Shown: positions 28,026 through 36,291 of the stretch, piece after piece
How positions within the stretch are numbered: position 1 is the stretch's first letter
How the letters are laid out: every line of letters starts with the position of its first letter
Origin: Myxococcales bacterium
Lineage (GTDB): Bacteria; Myxococcota_A; Polyangia; Polyangiales; Polyangiaceae
Assembly (NCBI GenBank): GCA_016706225.1
Contig: JADJKB010000022.1
Coordinates: 868,001-932,000 of the forward strand
DNA length: 64,000 nucleotides
Reading direction: 5' to 3'
Translations under genes and position numbers: made by a program
Notes under the pieces: model-generated
Seen by the model: only the letters and a program-made list of their open reading frames with translations
Databases searched by the model: none
Told to the model about the DNA's origin: nothing

Positions 28026-28865
28026 TCAGAACAGCTTCAGCATTCCGCGATACACGATCAGCGGATACACGGGCAGTCCGTAGGGGTGGAGCCCGTAGTT
28101 CTTGTCGTTGAACTTGAACACTGCCTGCACCAGCAGGAGGTCCGCGTTGCCGCCACGCGCCCGAATCAGGCCGGGCCGAGTGCCGAACACCAGCCCGTAG
28201 TGCAGCTCGGTCTCGCGGTTGTGGGTTCCGTCGTCCCGCGTCCGCGGCACGTTCATGACGCGACCGTAGGGCCCGATGGCGCCAAAATCGCGGTGCCGAT
28301 AGAACAGCGTGGCCTCGCTCTTCACCATCCTGCCGCCGTCGTGCATGTTGGCGTGGAACCAGTCGAACGAGTTGTCCCGCACGTCCTCCCAGCGCATCGT
28401 GGTGGTGCTGAGCAAGAACAGAGAATCCAGTGGGATGACCACACGAAGGCGCGCCTCGCCGTAGGCAAAACCCTGCGAGTCGAAGTCGCCGTCTTTCTCT
28501 CGCTGCCGGCGCGCCTCGCGGCTCGCGTCTTCACCCGCCGCAAAGGTGTGGTTGCGATACACCTGCCGGTACCCGACGCTGCCGCCGAGAGTGAACAGGA
28601 ACAACCGCGCGTCCAGGTTCAGGCTGCCATCCGCGTAGGGGTAGCTGGCGATCCCGGAGAGGCGGGTCGTCAGCATGCTCATGCCCTCCTCGAGGTGCGC
28701 CCGGTTCTCGATGCTCTGCTGAGCGCCGACGTTGTACACGTCGGACATCGAGTAAGTGCCCGCAGGCGGAGCATCCAAGAAGTAGTCCCGTGGCAGCTCG
28801 GCTCGTGCAGAGAGCGCAGCCAGCATGGAACATGACCCAATCGCAGCGACGATTCCCCAACGCAT
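28026..28865 (-). CDS. Probable outer-membrane beta-barrel protein
   Basis: 279 aa with signal peptide cleaved after about ALSARA. The mature protein alternates aromatic and polar residues in 10-residue strands (LNLDARLFLFTLGGSVGYRQV, SEATLFYRHRDFGAIG, LHYGLVFGTRPG, ADLLLVQAVFKFND) and ends LIVYRGMLKLF with the C-terminal Phe favoured by the BAM machinery. Predicted 10-12 strands. Ligand or cargo unknown. Convergent with the small lipoprotein 6 bases away. Confidence 0.65.
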   Translation of the reverse strand: MRWGIVAAIGSCSMLAALSARAELPRDYFLDAPPAGTYSMSDVYNVGAQQSIENRAHLEEGMSMLTTRLSGIASYPYADGSLNLDARLFLFTLGGSVGYRQVYRNHTFAAGEDASREARRQREKDGDFDSQGFAYGEARLRVVIPLDSLFLLSTTTMRWEDVRDNSFDWFHANMHDGGRMVKSEATLFYRHRDFGAIGPYGRVMNVPRTRDDGTHNRETELHYGLVFGTRPGLIRARGGNADLLLVQAVFKFNDKNYGLHPYGLPVYPLIVYRGMLKLF

Positions 28866-28907
28866 GAAGATCGCAGCGTACGCCGCCTCGTCAACGGAAG
28901 GAAAGGA

Positions 28908-29507
28908 TCAATCCCGCGCTCGCTGCACGATCCGCAAAATCACCGGCCAGCGCCCGTTCGACGCTGTGAGCTTCGGCTCGTGTTCGTAGCCCACCGCCTC
29001 GAGCCGCTCGGCCGATATGCCGCGTTTGCGCCAGAGATATTGGAAGAGCGCGTCCGCGCGCCGCTGGGCCTCGGCGAGCGCGGCGCGGCGTTGGTCGGGC
29101 CGCGGCCCCACCGCTCGGCCGACATACACCTCGATCCGCACGAGCAGAATTTCCGGATGTGCGTCGAGCAAATCGGTCAGTGCCGCGAGCGCACTCCGGG
29201 TCGGCTCCTCGGGCAACGCGCGCGCGGGGTGCAGCTCGATGCTGTCCCGCACCAGAAACCGCGTGCCGTCGCAGCTGACGCGGACCCGTTCGGCGCCGAG
29301 CTCGTCGGAGCAGGGCAAGCCAGCGTCCGGTGGCCCGACGACCGCATCCACTGCGGTAGCAGCCGCGGCGGGGCGAGCCTCCACGCCGCTGCCCGAGTCG
29401 CCCAACACAGGCGCCTCGGTCTCCGGCGCAGCAGCGCCTCCGACTCCGCCCATCGGTGTCGAACACGCTTGCGCGACCACCCCGAAGAGCATCCAGCGCA
29501 GCCGCAT
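28908..29507 (-). CDS. OmpA-C-like lipoprotein
   Basis: 199 aa from ATG 29507. Lipobox AQAC (Cys 15) and an Ala/Gly/Pro spacer, then a domain with the OmpA C-terminal layout: IEVYVGRAV strand, helix ALAEAQRRADALFQYLWRKRG, ISAERLEAVGYEHEPK. The usual GHTD is replaced, so peptidoglycan binding may be weakened; the conserved Arg in the RRA helix is kept. Follows the barrel gene's start by 43 bases upstream and is transcribed in the same direction. Confidence 0.65.
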   Translation of the reverse strand: MRLRWMLFGVVAQACSTPMGGVGGAAAPETEAPVLGDSGSGVEARPAAAATAVDAVVGPPDAGLPCSDELGAERVRVSCDGTRFLVRDSIELHPARALPEEPTRSALAALTDLLDAHPEILLVRIEVYVGRAVGPRPDQRRAALAEAQRRADALFQYLWRKRGISAERLEAVGYEHEPKLTASNGRWPVILRIVQRARD

Positions 29508-29684
29508 CACCGCGTTTCCCTTGTACGACTCGAGACCGTGACACCCGCTCGGCACGTCGCCCGGGCCGCCGCTCCCGCCCGAAGCGTCGAAAAGGCGCGA
29601 ACCATGCGCAGAGCATATCCGCCCAGACCTGGCTCGGGATTTTCAATCTCGCCCGGTGAAGATCCGCGCTAGCTTCGGAGCCTC

Positions 29685-29689
29685 GGAGG
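29685..29689 (+). promoter_or_regulatory. Strong Shine-Dalgarno of the MYXO-CTERM gene
   Basis: GGAGG seven bases before ATG 29697. It is one of few canonical sites in the window and fixes that start. Confidence 0.75.
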
Positions 29690-29696
29690 TCGCGAG

Positions 29697-30503
29697 ATGT
29701 CGAAGCGAAATTCATGGGTCCGGCGCATCACCACCTTGGCAGCGCTGTTGGCAGTGCTCCTGGTTTCGAGCTTGGCGCTGGCAGCCGGGCGTGTGCAGTG
29801 GAGCAAGACCACCGTGAAGGAGACGGAGTCGAAGTCCTGGAAGATCGAGGTCAAGATCTTCCTGAACAAGGCGCCGGACACGTCACTCATCCCGGTCAAG
29901 TTCGAGTTCTCACCGCTCTCCTACTTCGAGCGCGCAATGATGGATGGCGACAAGCTGGTCGAGCGGCGTGTTCCGCTGGTGGGCCGTCAGGACATCATCG
30001 AAGGCGTCGACATCGGTTTCATGGACCCCGGCACGGGCAAGATCGAGAAGGGAACGAACTTCAGCTTCAAGATCACGCGCGCCCACGGCATCGAGGCCGG
30101 TGAGTACAAGGTGACGGTTCGTGACGCCCGCAACGGTCAGATCATCGGCTCGCCCACGACGCTGAAGCTCGACGGTGAGAACGAAATCATCGATCGCCGC
30201 GCGATGGTCTTCGCCGATCCGAAGAGCAAAAAGAAGAAGGAAGAGGCCGGCGACAAGCAGGAAGACAAGAAGGAAGAGACCGGCGACAAGGAAGAGAAGA
30301 CGGAAGAGGCCGCGGAGCCGAAGTCCGAAGACCCCGCCGACACTCCACCGCCCGACGACAAACCGGCCGGAGAGGTGAAGGAGAAACCAGGTGGCTGCGG
30401 CTGTCGCGTCGCGGACTCCCGGGGCAGCTCACCAGAAGCGCTGACCCTCGGTCTGCTGGGCCTCGCGCTGCTCGGCGCACGCCGCAACCGCGCACGTCGC
30501 TGA
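29697..30503 (+). CDS. MYXO-CTERM surface protein
   Basis: 268 aa. Signal peptide ending SLALAAG, a beta-rich domain (about 30-170) with KWSKTTVKETESKSWKIEV-style strands, a long Lys/Glu-rich helical segment (about 175-225), then Pro/Asp linker and a MYXO-CTERM tail: CGC motif, hydrophobic LTLGLLGLALLGA, and basic RRNRARR end. That tail is the myxobacterial sorting signal thought to be processed by a membrane protease with the protein reaching the surface. The Lys/Glu stretch is an unusual spacer in place of the Gly tethers used by its neighbours. Confidence 0.82.
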   Translation: MSKRNSWVRRITTLAALLAVLLVSSLALAAGRVQWSKTTVKETESKSWKIEVKIFLNKAPDTSLIPVKFEFSPLSYFERAMMDGDKLVERRVPLVGRQDIIEGVDIGFMDPGTGKIEKGTNFSFKITRAHGIEAGEYKVTVRDARNGQIIGSPTTLKLDGENEIIDRRAMVFADPKSKKKKEEAGDKQEDKKEETGDKEEKTEEAAEPKSEDPADTPPPDDKPAGEVKEKPGGCGCRVADSRGSSPEALTLGLLGLALLGARRNRARR

Positions 30504-30506
30504 AGA

Positions 30507-31478
30507 CTAAAAGCGACCGTGGGCGCCGATACCGGTCGGTCCGACCCACACGTCCAACGCCAGCTGATCCCCGGGTTCAGCTGGCGTGCTCTTTTTCGGG
30601 TTGAGCAGCCCATAAATGCCCACACCCGCCCCGACCCCGGCGACAAGGAAGGCCACCGTCGACACGCTGCCCAGCGTCCGCCCGGCATCGATGTCGTCGT
30701 GCGTCGAAGGCGGACATCGCTTGTCGACACAGTCGCCGTCGACCTTCGAGCCCTTCGACAGCGCCATCATTCCGGTCACGCCGCCGACGAGTACGCCCGC
30801 ACCAGCAACACCAAAACCAACGTAGACCCAGGCGTTGGTCTCACTCCCGGACTTCGCAGCGGCGGGCTTGGGTTTGGCCTTCGGCGCGGCCAGCGCGGAT
30901 AGATCGAAGCTCAGCTTGTGCTTCTCTCCCTCGCTCAAGCTCGCCTCGGTGCGCGTCTCGCGCTCCCCGAGCCGCGCGACGATCACGTGTATGCCAGGAT
31001 TCAGGGCGAGCGGAGCCTCGTGGGCAGCCGCGGCGATTTCCACGTTGTCCACCATGATGCGCACGCCAGCCGGCGCGTGCACGAGCTCCACGGTGAGCTC
31101 GGGGATCTTCGGCTCGAGCTCTTTGGAGAGTGCCTTGGCCTCGCCGCGCGCCTTTGCAAACAACGGAGGCTCTCGGGGTGCGGGCGTGGACCTCGACACA
31201 CCGAGCAACGTGTCTCGAGCCTCGACCAGCATGCCGGCCTCGATCTGGGCCTTGCCGAGCTCGACGCCGGTGATGGGCACACCCATGATGGCGTGCGCCG
31301 CCTTGAAATCTTCGAGCGCGGCCTTCAGCTCACCGGCCTTCTGTTTCACGCGCCCGGACTTGACGAGCTTGCGCGCAGTCTCTTTCTCTGCTGCGCTCGG
31401 CGCTGCCTCGACCCGCAGAGCACCAAGGCACAAACACGCCGCGACCAGCGCGCCTTCCCAGCTAGAAACCGACGTCAT
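30507..31478 (-). CDS. Secreted TPR/PEGA-type protein with C-terminal two-helix membrane hairpin
   Basis: 323 aa. N-terminal signal (ending RVEAA), helices of TPR spacing (about 25-110), a PEGA-like beta domain (VRIMVDNVEIAAAAHEAPLALNPGIHVIVA), a Pro/Lys linker, then two membrane segments. Those are AWVYVGFGVAGAGVLVGGVTGMMALS and STVAFLVAGVGAGVGIYGLL, joined by a loop with two Cys (DGDCVDKRCPP). Starts 17 bases inside the kinase gene, so the two are coupled. The C-terminal hairpin recurs in the protein at 40.4-41.3 kb, which is likewise coupled to a kinase. Confidence 0.75.
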   Translation of the reverse strand: MTSVSSWEGALVAACLCLGALRVEAAPSAAEKETARKLVKSGRVKQKAGELKAALEDFKAAHAIMGVPITGVELGKAQIEAGMLVEARDTLLGVSRSTPAPREPPLFAKARGEAKALSKELEPKIPELTVELVHAPAGVRIMVDNVEIAAAAHEAPLALNPGIHVIVARLGERETRTEASLSEGEKHKLSFDLSALAAPKAKPKPAAAKSGSETNAWVYVGFGVAGAGVLVGGVTGMMALSKGSKVDGDCVDKRCPPSTHDDIDAGRTLGSVSTVAFLVAGVGAGVGIYGLLNPKKSTPAEPGDQLALDVWVGPTGIGAHGRF

Positions 31479-32775
31479 CGTCGTCCTTGGGCTTCGGCCG
31501 CGGCGCCACGGTTTTGTGCGGCGGGCGCAGTGCCGGTACCCGCGCTGCCGGAGCGCTCGAAGGCGTCGGCGCGCCCGAGGCGGTCGGTGCCGAGCTCTCC
31601 ACGGCACGAGGCGTGGCCAATGCCCGGGAGCCTCGCGCTGTTTCGGCGAAGGTCCCGAGCGCAACCTGCAGCCGTGCCGGAGCCGGAGGGGATGCCGCGC
31701 CGAAACGGAACGAAACTCCGCCGACCACGACCAAGACCGCGACCGCAGCAATTGCGGATAGCGCGCGGCGGCGGGGTCCCGGCGCGGGCGGCGCGAGACT
31801 GCCCACGTGTGAGCGGCCATCGACCGTCGACCGCAACGTGCCCTCGGTGATGGGCTCCGCGGGGGTGATCGATACCGTCGGCAGACCGGCAGAAATTGGC
31901 CCCGAGCTCGCGGTGGGCGAGGAGATCGGGAGCTTCGGCATGCCGATCGCCAACCAGAAGGCTTCCGAAAGCTCCGCTGCGCTGCCAAAACGCTGACTGG
32001 GATCGCGCGCACACGCCCGCGCGAACCACGCATCCACTCCGGCGGGCAGGTCGGGAGCGAACGCCGAGGGCACGGGCACGTCACCGTGAACGACGGCGCC
32101 CAGGGTCTCCGGAATGGTCGGACGCTCGTACGGGTTTTTTCCGGTCAGCGCCTTCAGCGCCACCATCGCCAGCGACCACAGATCACTCTGGGCATCGACC
32201 GGCCTTCCCGACAGTTGCTCGGGGCTCATGAACGCGGGCGTGCCGACCAGGTGTCCGGTGGTGGTCAGGTTGTGATCGCCCTCGCGCGCAATCCCGAAGT
32301 CGAGCAGCTTCACGAACGGTTGGCTGCCTCCAACATCGCACAAGAAGATGTTGTTGGGTTTGATGTCGCGGTGGACGATGTTGCGGGAGTGCGCGCGCCC
32401 AAGCGCCAGGGAGATGTGCTCGAGGATGTGCGCGACCAGCGCCGGAGCCAGGACTCCGCGGCGGATCTCCTGGGCCAGGTCTCGACCCTCGAGCAACTCC
32501 ATGACAATGAAGGGGTGTCCGCCTTCCATCACTCCGTGGTCGAACATCTGGACCACGTGGGGGCTCTTGACCTGCGACGCAGCCGAAGCCTCGCGAGCAA
32601 AACGCGCCTGGCTGGTTGGATCTTCGGCCAGGCGGTCGTGGAGGAATTTCACCACCACCTCGGTCTTGAGCGTGCTGTGATCCGCGATCCAGACCGAACC
32701 CATGCCGCCGGCGCTCAAGCGGCGCTTGAGGCGGATCGACGGAGTGACCTCCGTCCCCTCGGCGATCTCTGTCAC
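31462..32775 (-). CDS. Transmembrane Ser/Thr protein kinase
   Basis: 437 aa from GTG. Bacterial eukaryotic-like kinase: Gly loop SAGGMGSVW (21-29), Lys 43, Glu 62, catalytic HRDIKPNN (135-142), DFG 159-161, and SPE in place of APE. All catalytic residues are present. After the kinase domain, a Pro/Ser linker and one membrane helix near residue 345 lead to a Pro/Ala tail with an acidic end (KDDDDVGF). The outer part has no PASTA repeats, so the signal is unclear. Overlaps the TPR/PEGA gene downstream. Confidence 0.9.
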   Translation of the reverse strand: MTEIAEGTEVTPSIRLKRRLSAGGMGSVWIADHSTLKTEVVVKFLHDRLAEDPTSQARFAREASAASQVKSPHVVQMFDHGVMEGGHPFIVMELLEGRDLAQEIRRGVLAPALVAHILEHISLALGRAHSRNIVHRDIKPNNIFLCDVGGSQPFVKLLDFGIAREGDHNLTTTGHLVGTPAFMSPEQLSGRPVDAQSDLWSLAMVALKALTGKNPYERPTIPETLGAVVHGDVPVPSAFAPDLPAGVDAWFARACARDPSQRFGSAAELSEAFWLAIGMPKLPISSPTASSGPISAGLPTVSITPAEPITEGTLRSTVDGRSHVGSLAPPAPGPRRRALSAIAAVAVLVVVGGVSFRFGAASPPAPARLQVALGTFAETARGSRALATPRAVESSAPTASGAPTPSSAPAARVPALRPPHKTVAPRPKPKDDDDVGF

Positions 32776-32822
32776 CCGCCAACTATACGGGTGCCAGGCG
32801 CGTTCCGGCCAGCACCCTGCAA

Positions 32823-34028
32823 CTACGGGACGAGATCGACCTGAACGGGCGCACTGAAGGGCTCGATCTTGCCGTTGCCCAGCTGTCCGCTGTCGTTGGC
32901 GCCAAAACAGGCAATGACACCCTCCAAGATCCGGCAGCCGTGCTCGGCCTGGCGCATCGAACCCGCGGCTTTATCCAGGATGGGGGCGGGACCGGGCAAC
33001 GGCTGGTCGAGGCTCGGTTGCCCACCAAATTGACCGAAGTCGTTGGCGCCCCAGCATACACCCTCACTCGCGGACTGTGTGATCAGGCAGGAGTGGCGAG
33101 CCCCGATGTACATGGTGTCGATGGTCTGGGCGCCGAGGACCTGCACCGGCAGCTCGCTCGCGCTGCTGGTGTTGATGCCGATCTGACCGTTGTCGTTGGC
33201 GCCCCAGCACCACGGAATTTTTTCGCCGACCGTGCGTCCGCACACGTGCTGATGGCCGGGGTAGACGCGTTCGAGCTGCGGCAGTCCAGGGATCTTCGTG
33301 GCAAACGGCACCGTGCCTTGCGCCGTCGGTTGGCCGCACTGCCCCTTGTCGTTTCTGCCCCAGCACCACGCTTCCAGCACGCCGCCCACGCTGACGATGG
33401 CGGCGGTGTAACCCGTACCGGGGCCGACACGCACGGCCTTGGCACCTCCAGGCAGCGTGACCTTGACCGGATTCATCTGGTCGTTCGTCGAGCCGTCGCC
33501 TAGCTGACCGTAGTCGTTCTGGCCCCAGCAGAAGAGCTGAACCGGATCGGTGTCGGGGCTCGTGTACGCGCACGAATGGGTCGAACCGACCACCACGGTG
33601 TCGAGCACGGGCAGACCTGGGACCGCTTTGGGCTCGGGGCTCGGTGCATTGCTGCCGTCACCGAGCTGGCCGTAGTCGTTGCGGCCCCAGCACCACACGG
33701 TGCCCGACCCGTCGATCGCACAAGCGTGCTCCTGGCCGACGGAGATGGAGTTGATGTCCGAAAGCCCGCTGACCAGGACTGGTTTTGTCGAGACGGTTCC
33801 CGGCAAGACTCCGGGGTTCGCACCCCAACACCAGACGCTCTTGTCGACGAGCACCGTGCAGCTGGTCTTGCGCCCGACCCAGACCGTCTCCGGAGTCGTT
33901 CCCGCTGCTCCGCCCGCACCCGCGCAGTCCTTCACGCAGTCGACCTTCTCGAGATCGTCTAGCCCCGCAAGGCTGTTGCAGCCGAGCGCGAGCCAAACAA
34001 GACCGAGAGCTCCGAATCCCGCGCGCAT
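32823..34028 (-). CDS. RCC1-repeat lipoprotein
   Basis: 401 aa. Lipobox LALGC (Cys 17). About six to seven RCC1-like blades with the pattern CxWGxNDxGQLGDG (for example WCWGRNDYGQLGDG, FCWGQNDYGQLGDG, WCWGANDNGQIG, VCWGANDFGQFG, ACFGANDSGQLGNG) and HxCA/HSC turns form a single propeller. The paired Cys in each blade suggest an oxidising extracellular place. A binding scaffold; partner unknown. Lies 48 bases before the kinase in the same direction. Confidence 0.85.
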   Translation of the reverse strand: MRAGFGALGLVWLALGCNSLAGLDDLEKVDCVKDCAGAGGAAGTTPETVWVGRKTSCTVLVDKSVWCWGANPGVLPGTVSTKPVLVSGLSDINSISVGQEHACAIDGSGTVWCWGRNDYGQLGDGSNAPSPEPKAVPGLPVLDTVVVGSTHSCAYTSPDTDPVQLFCWGQNDYGQLGDGSTNDQMNPVKVTLPGGAKAVRVGPGTGYTAAIVSVGGVLEAWCWGRNDKGQCGQPTAQGTVPFATKIPGLPQLERVYPGHQHVCGRTVGEKIPWCWGANDNGQIGINTSSASELPVQVLGAQTIDTMYIGARHSCLITQSASEGVCWGANDFGQFGGQPSLDQPLPGPAPILDKAAGSMRQAEHGCRILEGVIACFGANDSGQLGNGKIEPFSAPVQVDLVP

Positions 34029-34076
34029 CGCCCCCAGTCTACTCCTTGCCGCAGACCGGGGGGAAATCCGGGCCCG

Positions 34077-36086
34077 TCAGCGGGTCCCGGGCGACGCGGG
34101 GTTCAGGTTCCAGATCCAGTTGTCGAGCAGGACCAGCGAGTCGTACACACCGTCCCCGGTGTCCCAGATGGCCATGCGGACTTCCATGATGTCACCCGAC
34201 TTCACGTTGCCCGCGGTCGTGAGCCAGCCCGTTCCGCCGCCGAGCAGCTTGCTGTCGTTGGGCGGCGTGCCGCAGCCGCCAGTCGCCTGATCGAACCCGG
34301 TGCCGCCGAGCAGCGTCGGTCCCGCCAGACACTTCGCGTTTCCGGGAACACCGCCAGAGCAGCCCGTCGGACCGTCGTCGCAGACCGCGAACAGGTTCGT
34401 GGCAAACGACAGGTTCACACCGATTGGGTAACGCTTGAAGTCAGGCGCGATGTAGACCGCAAGGTTCTTGTCCTTCGGGTTGGTGGTGACGTTTGCGTCG
34501 ACCAACGCCACGAAGAAGTCGTTGAAGGTCGTACACACGAACTCCGGGAACTCCGCCGAGAAGAAGAACGAGTTGAAGCTGAAGCTCTTGGCGTTCGTGG
34601 GCACGCGCAAGCGCAAGGTCAACATCACCGGATTGAAGGCCTGACCACCGCCTTGACCAGCGCCGGGACAACCGGGCGCGTTGGGCAAGACATTGCCGTT
34701 CGCGGCGAACCAGTCCGGCGGGAAACCACTGGTTGTCCCCGTGTCGAGTCCGCCCTGGAAGGTCTGGTGCGCGGGGTTGGTGTCGCCCGGAGCCGCAGCG
34801 GTCCCGGACGAGAGCACCGCGAACTTCTGGCCCTTGAGCGGGAACAGCGCGCTGCCGAACTTGGAGCGCACCGACCGACTCAGTGCCGCGGGTGCACCCG
34901 TGCCGTCAGCTCGCGTCAGCTTGCCGCTGATCACGCCCCACTTCTGCTGTTTCTTCGTGGGCACGGTCTCCGTGGTGAACTGACAGAGATCGAGCGCCTT
35001 GGCGTAGTCGATTGGATCACCCGTGCCCGAGTTGGTGACGGCGTTGTCGCAAGGGGGATCGATCTCGTCGAAGAACCCATCGCAGTCGTCGTCGACGGCG
35101 TTGCCGATGTACTCGATGGCGCCCGGGTTCACGAGCTCGGGGGTCGTGCTGCAAGCGCCGGGCTGATCGCAACAATCACCGTCCGCCACCGTGTAGCCGT
35201 CGTTGTCGCAGTCGCCGACCGCACAGCCACCACCGGTGCCACCCGAGCCACCTGCGCCGCCCGTTGCTCCCGTGCCGCCTGCGCCACCGATGCCGCCAAC
35301 CCCACCGATGCCGCCGATCCCGCCGATGCCGCCCGCGCCACCGGCGCCGCCCGTGCCGCCGCCGCCGAAGCCACCAAAACCTCCGGTACCGCCGAAACCA
35401 CCGCCACCGAAGCCGCCAAAACCTCCGGTGCCGCCGAAACCGCCGCCGCCGAAGCCGCCGAAGCCACCGAAGCCGCCGAAGCCGCCGGTTCCACCAAAAC
35501 CACCGCCACCAAATCCGCCGAACCCTCCGGTACCGCCAAACCCGCCGCCGCCGAAGCCGCCGCCGCCGACACCGCCGCCGCCAAAACCTCCGGTGCCACC
35601 GAAGCCACCGCCGCCGAAGCCACCTGCTCCACCGAAGCCGCCGACACCTCCGGCACCTCCGACTCCGCAGTTGCCGCATCCCAGCGACGTGACCTCGCTA
35701 GCGCACGCACCGTCCCACTGACCGTCGCAGCAGAACGGATCGTTCGCGCACACACACTGCGTGATGTTGGGTTCACCGCAGCCGGGCCACGGATGAGCCT
35801 GACAGCAATCACCCGTGAAGCCGCCGCTACCACCGCTGCCACCGGATGCACCAAAGCCACCGGCACCACCAAAGGCGCCGATCCCCCCGCTGCCTCCGAA
35901 CCCACCGACTCCACCTGTGCCACCAATGCCGCCTGTGCCACCCGTGATCGGAATGCACTGACCCGACTTCTCGACATAACCCACAGGGCAGAGGTCGGAC
36001 GCGCTGTCCATTCCATCACGCGCTCCGCATGCGGCCAGAATTCCGCTGGCAATGAGCACGAACCCAACTGAGTGGCGACGAGTCAC
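34077..36086 (-). CDS. Gly-rich surface lipoprotein with Cys-rich, MopE-type and choice-of-anchor-L domains
   Basis: 669 aa from GTG 36086 (AGGAGGA four bases upstream). Lipobox LAAC (Cys 20). Short Gly tether, one Cys-rich domain (GDCCQAHPWPGC to SLGCGNC), and about 150 residues of GGFGG/GGTGG repeat. Then come a MopE-type metal-binding stretch (DNDGYTVADGDCCDQPG, AIEYIGNAVDDDCDG) and a choice-of-anchor-L domain (FSFNSFFFSAEFPEFV, FNDFFVALVDA, DSLVLLDNW). Likely a large, calcium-bound, surface-tethered adhesin or structural protein. Confidence 0.82.
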   Translation of the reverse strand: MTRRHSVGFVLIASGILAACGARDGMDSASDLCPVGYVEKSGQCIPITGGTGGIGGTGGVGGFGGSGGIGAFGGAGGFGASGGSGGSGGFTGDCCQAHPWPGCGEPNITQCVCANDPFCCDGQWDGACASEVTSLGCGNCGVGGAGGVGGFGGAGGFGGGGFGGTGGFGGGGVGGGGFGGGGFGGTGGFGGFGGGGFGGTGGFGGFGGFGGFGGGGFGGTGGFGGFGGGGFGGTGGFGGFGGGGTGGAGGAGGIGGIGGIGGVGGIGGAGGTGATGGAGGSGGTGGGCAVGDCDNDGYTVADGDCCDQPGACSTTPELVNPGAIEYIGNAVDDDCDGFFDEIDPPCDNAVTNSGTGDPIDYAKALDLCQFTTETVPTKKQQKWGVISGKLTRADGTGAPAALSRSVRSKFGSALFPLKGQKFAVLSSGTAAAPGDTNPAHQTFQGGLDTGTTSGFPPDWFAANGNVLPNAPGCPGAGQGGGQAFNPVMLTLRLRVPTNAKSFSFNSFFFSAEFPEFVCTTFNDFFVALVDANVTTNPKDKNLAVYIAPDFKRYPIGVNLSFATNLFAVCDDGPTGCSGGVPGNAKCLAGPTLLGGTGFDQATGGCGTPPNDSKLLGGGTGWLTTAGNVKSGDIMEVRMAIWDTGDGVYDSLVLLDNWIWNLNPASPGTR
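35236..35670. repeat. Long low-complexity Gly-codon repeat
   Basis: About 430 bases of imperfect CCGCCGAAGCCACC-type units coding the GGFGGTGGFGGFGG tether of the surface lipoprotein on the minus strand. Blocks of about 33-45 bases recur with synonymous changes, pointing to repeated local duplication. Assembly of this part should be treated with care. Confidence 0.8.
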
Positions 36087-36090
36087 GGTG

Positions 36091-36097
36091 TCCTCCT
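36091..36097 (-). promoter_or_regulatory. Canonical Shine-Dalgarno deciding a GTG start
   Basis: AGGAGGA read on the minus strand, four bases before GTG 36086. It decides that the surface lipoprotein begins at this GTG rather than at a TTG seven codons earlier. The remaining DNA up to the aminotransferase gene (205 bases in all) shows no gene; a small GTGTC/GACAC hairpin is its only structure. Confidence 0.8.
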
Positions 36098-36291
36098 GGG
36101 ACTGCAAGCCGACTACGGCCCGATGTACCGAGCAAGTTCCGGGCCGCCGGCAGAATGGCCAATTCGGACCCCGGGCGCAATCGAACCGGCGCCCTTGCTC
36201 GACGGGTGTCCAGTGACACGGAGCTGAGTCGTCACTTCAGTAGCGGAGGATCGCTGTGAAACGAGCCAACAGGGTCGGAGGCGGAGGCGGC

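Noticed and set aside
35236..35670. Second regular repeat block
   Set aside because: Same reason: coding Gly repeats inside a lipoprotein gene, not a spacer array or a satellite outside genes.
36160..36200. tRNA-like GGTTCGATT sequence on the minus strand
   Set aside because: It resembles a T-loop, but the flanking bases do not pair into a T-stem, no matching acceptor strand GGACCCC is found 5', and there is no anticodon arm.
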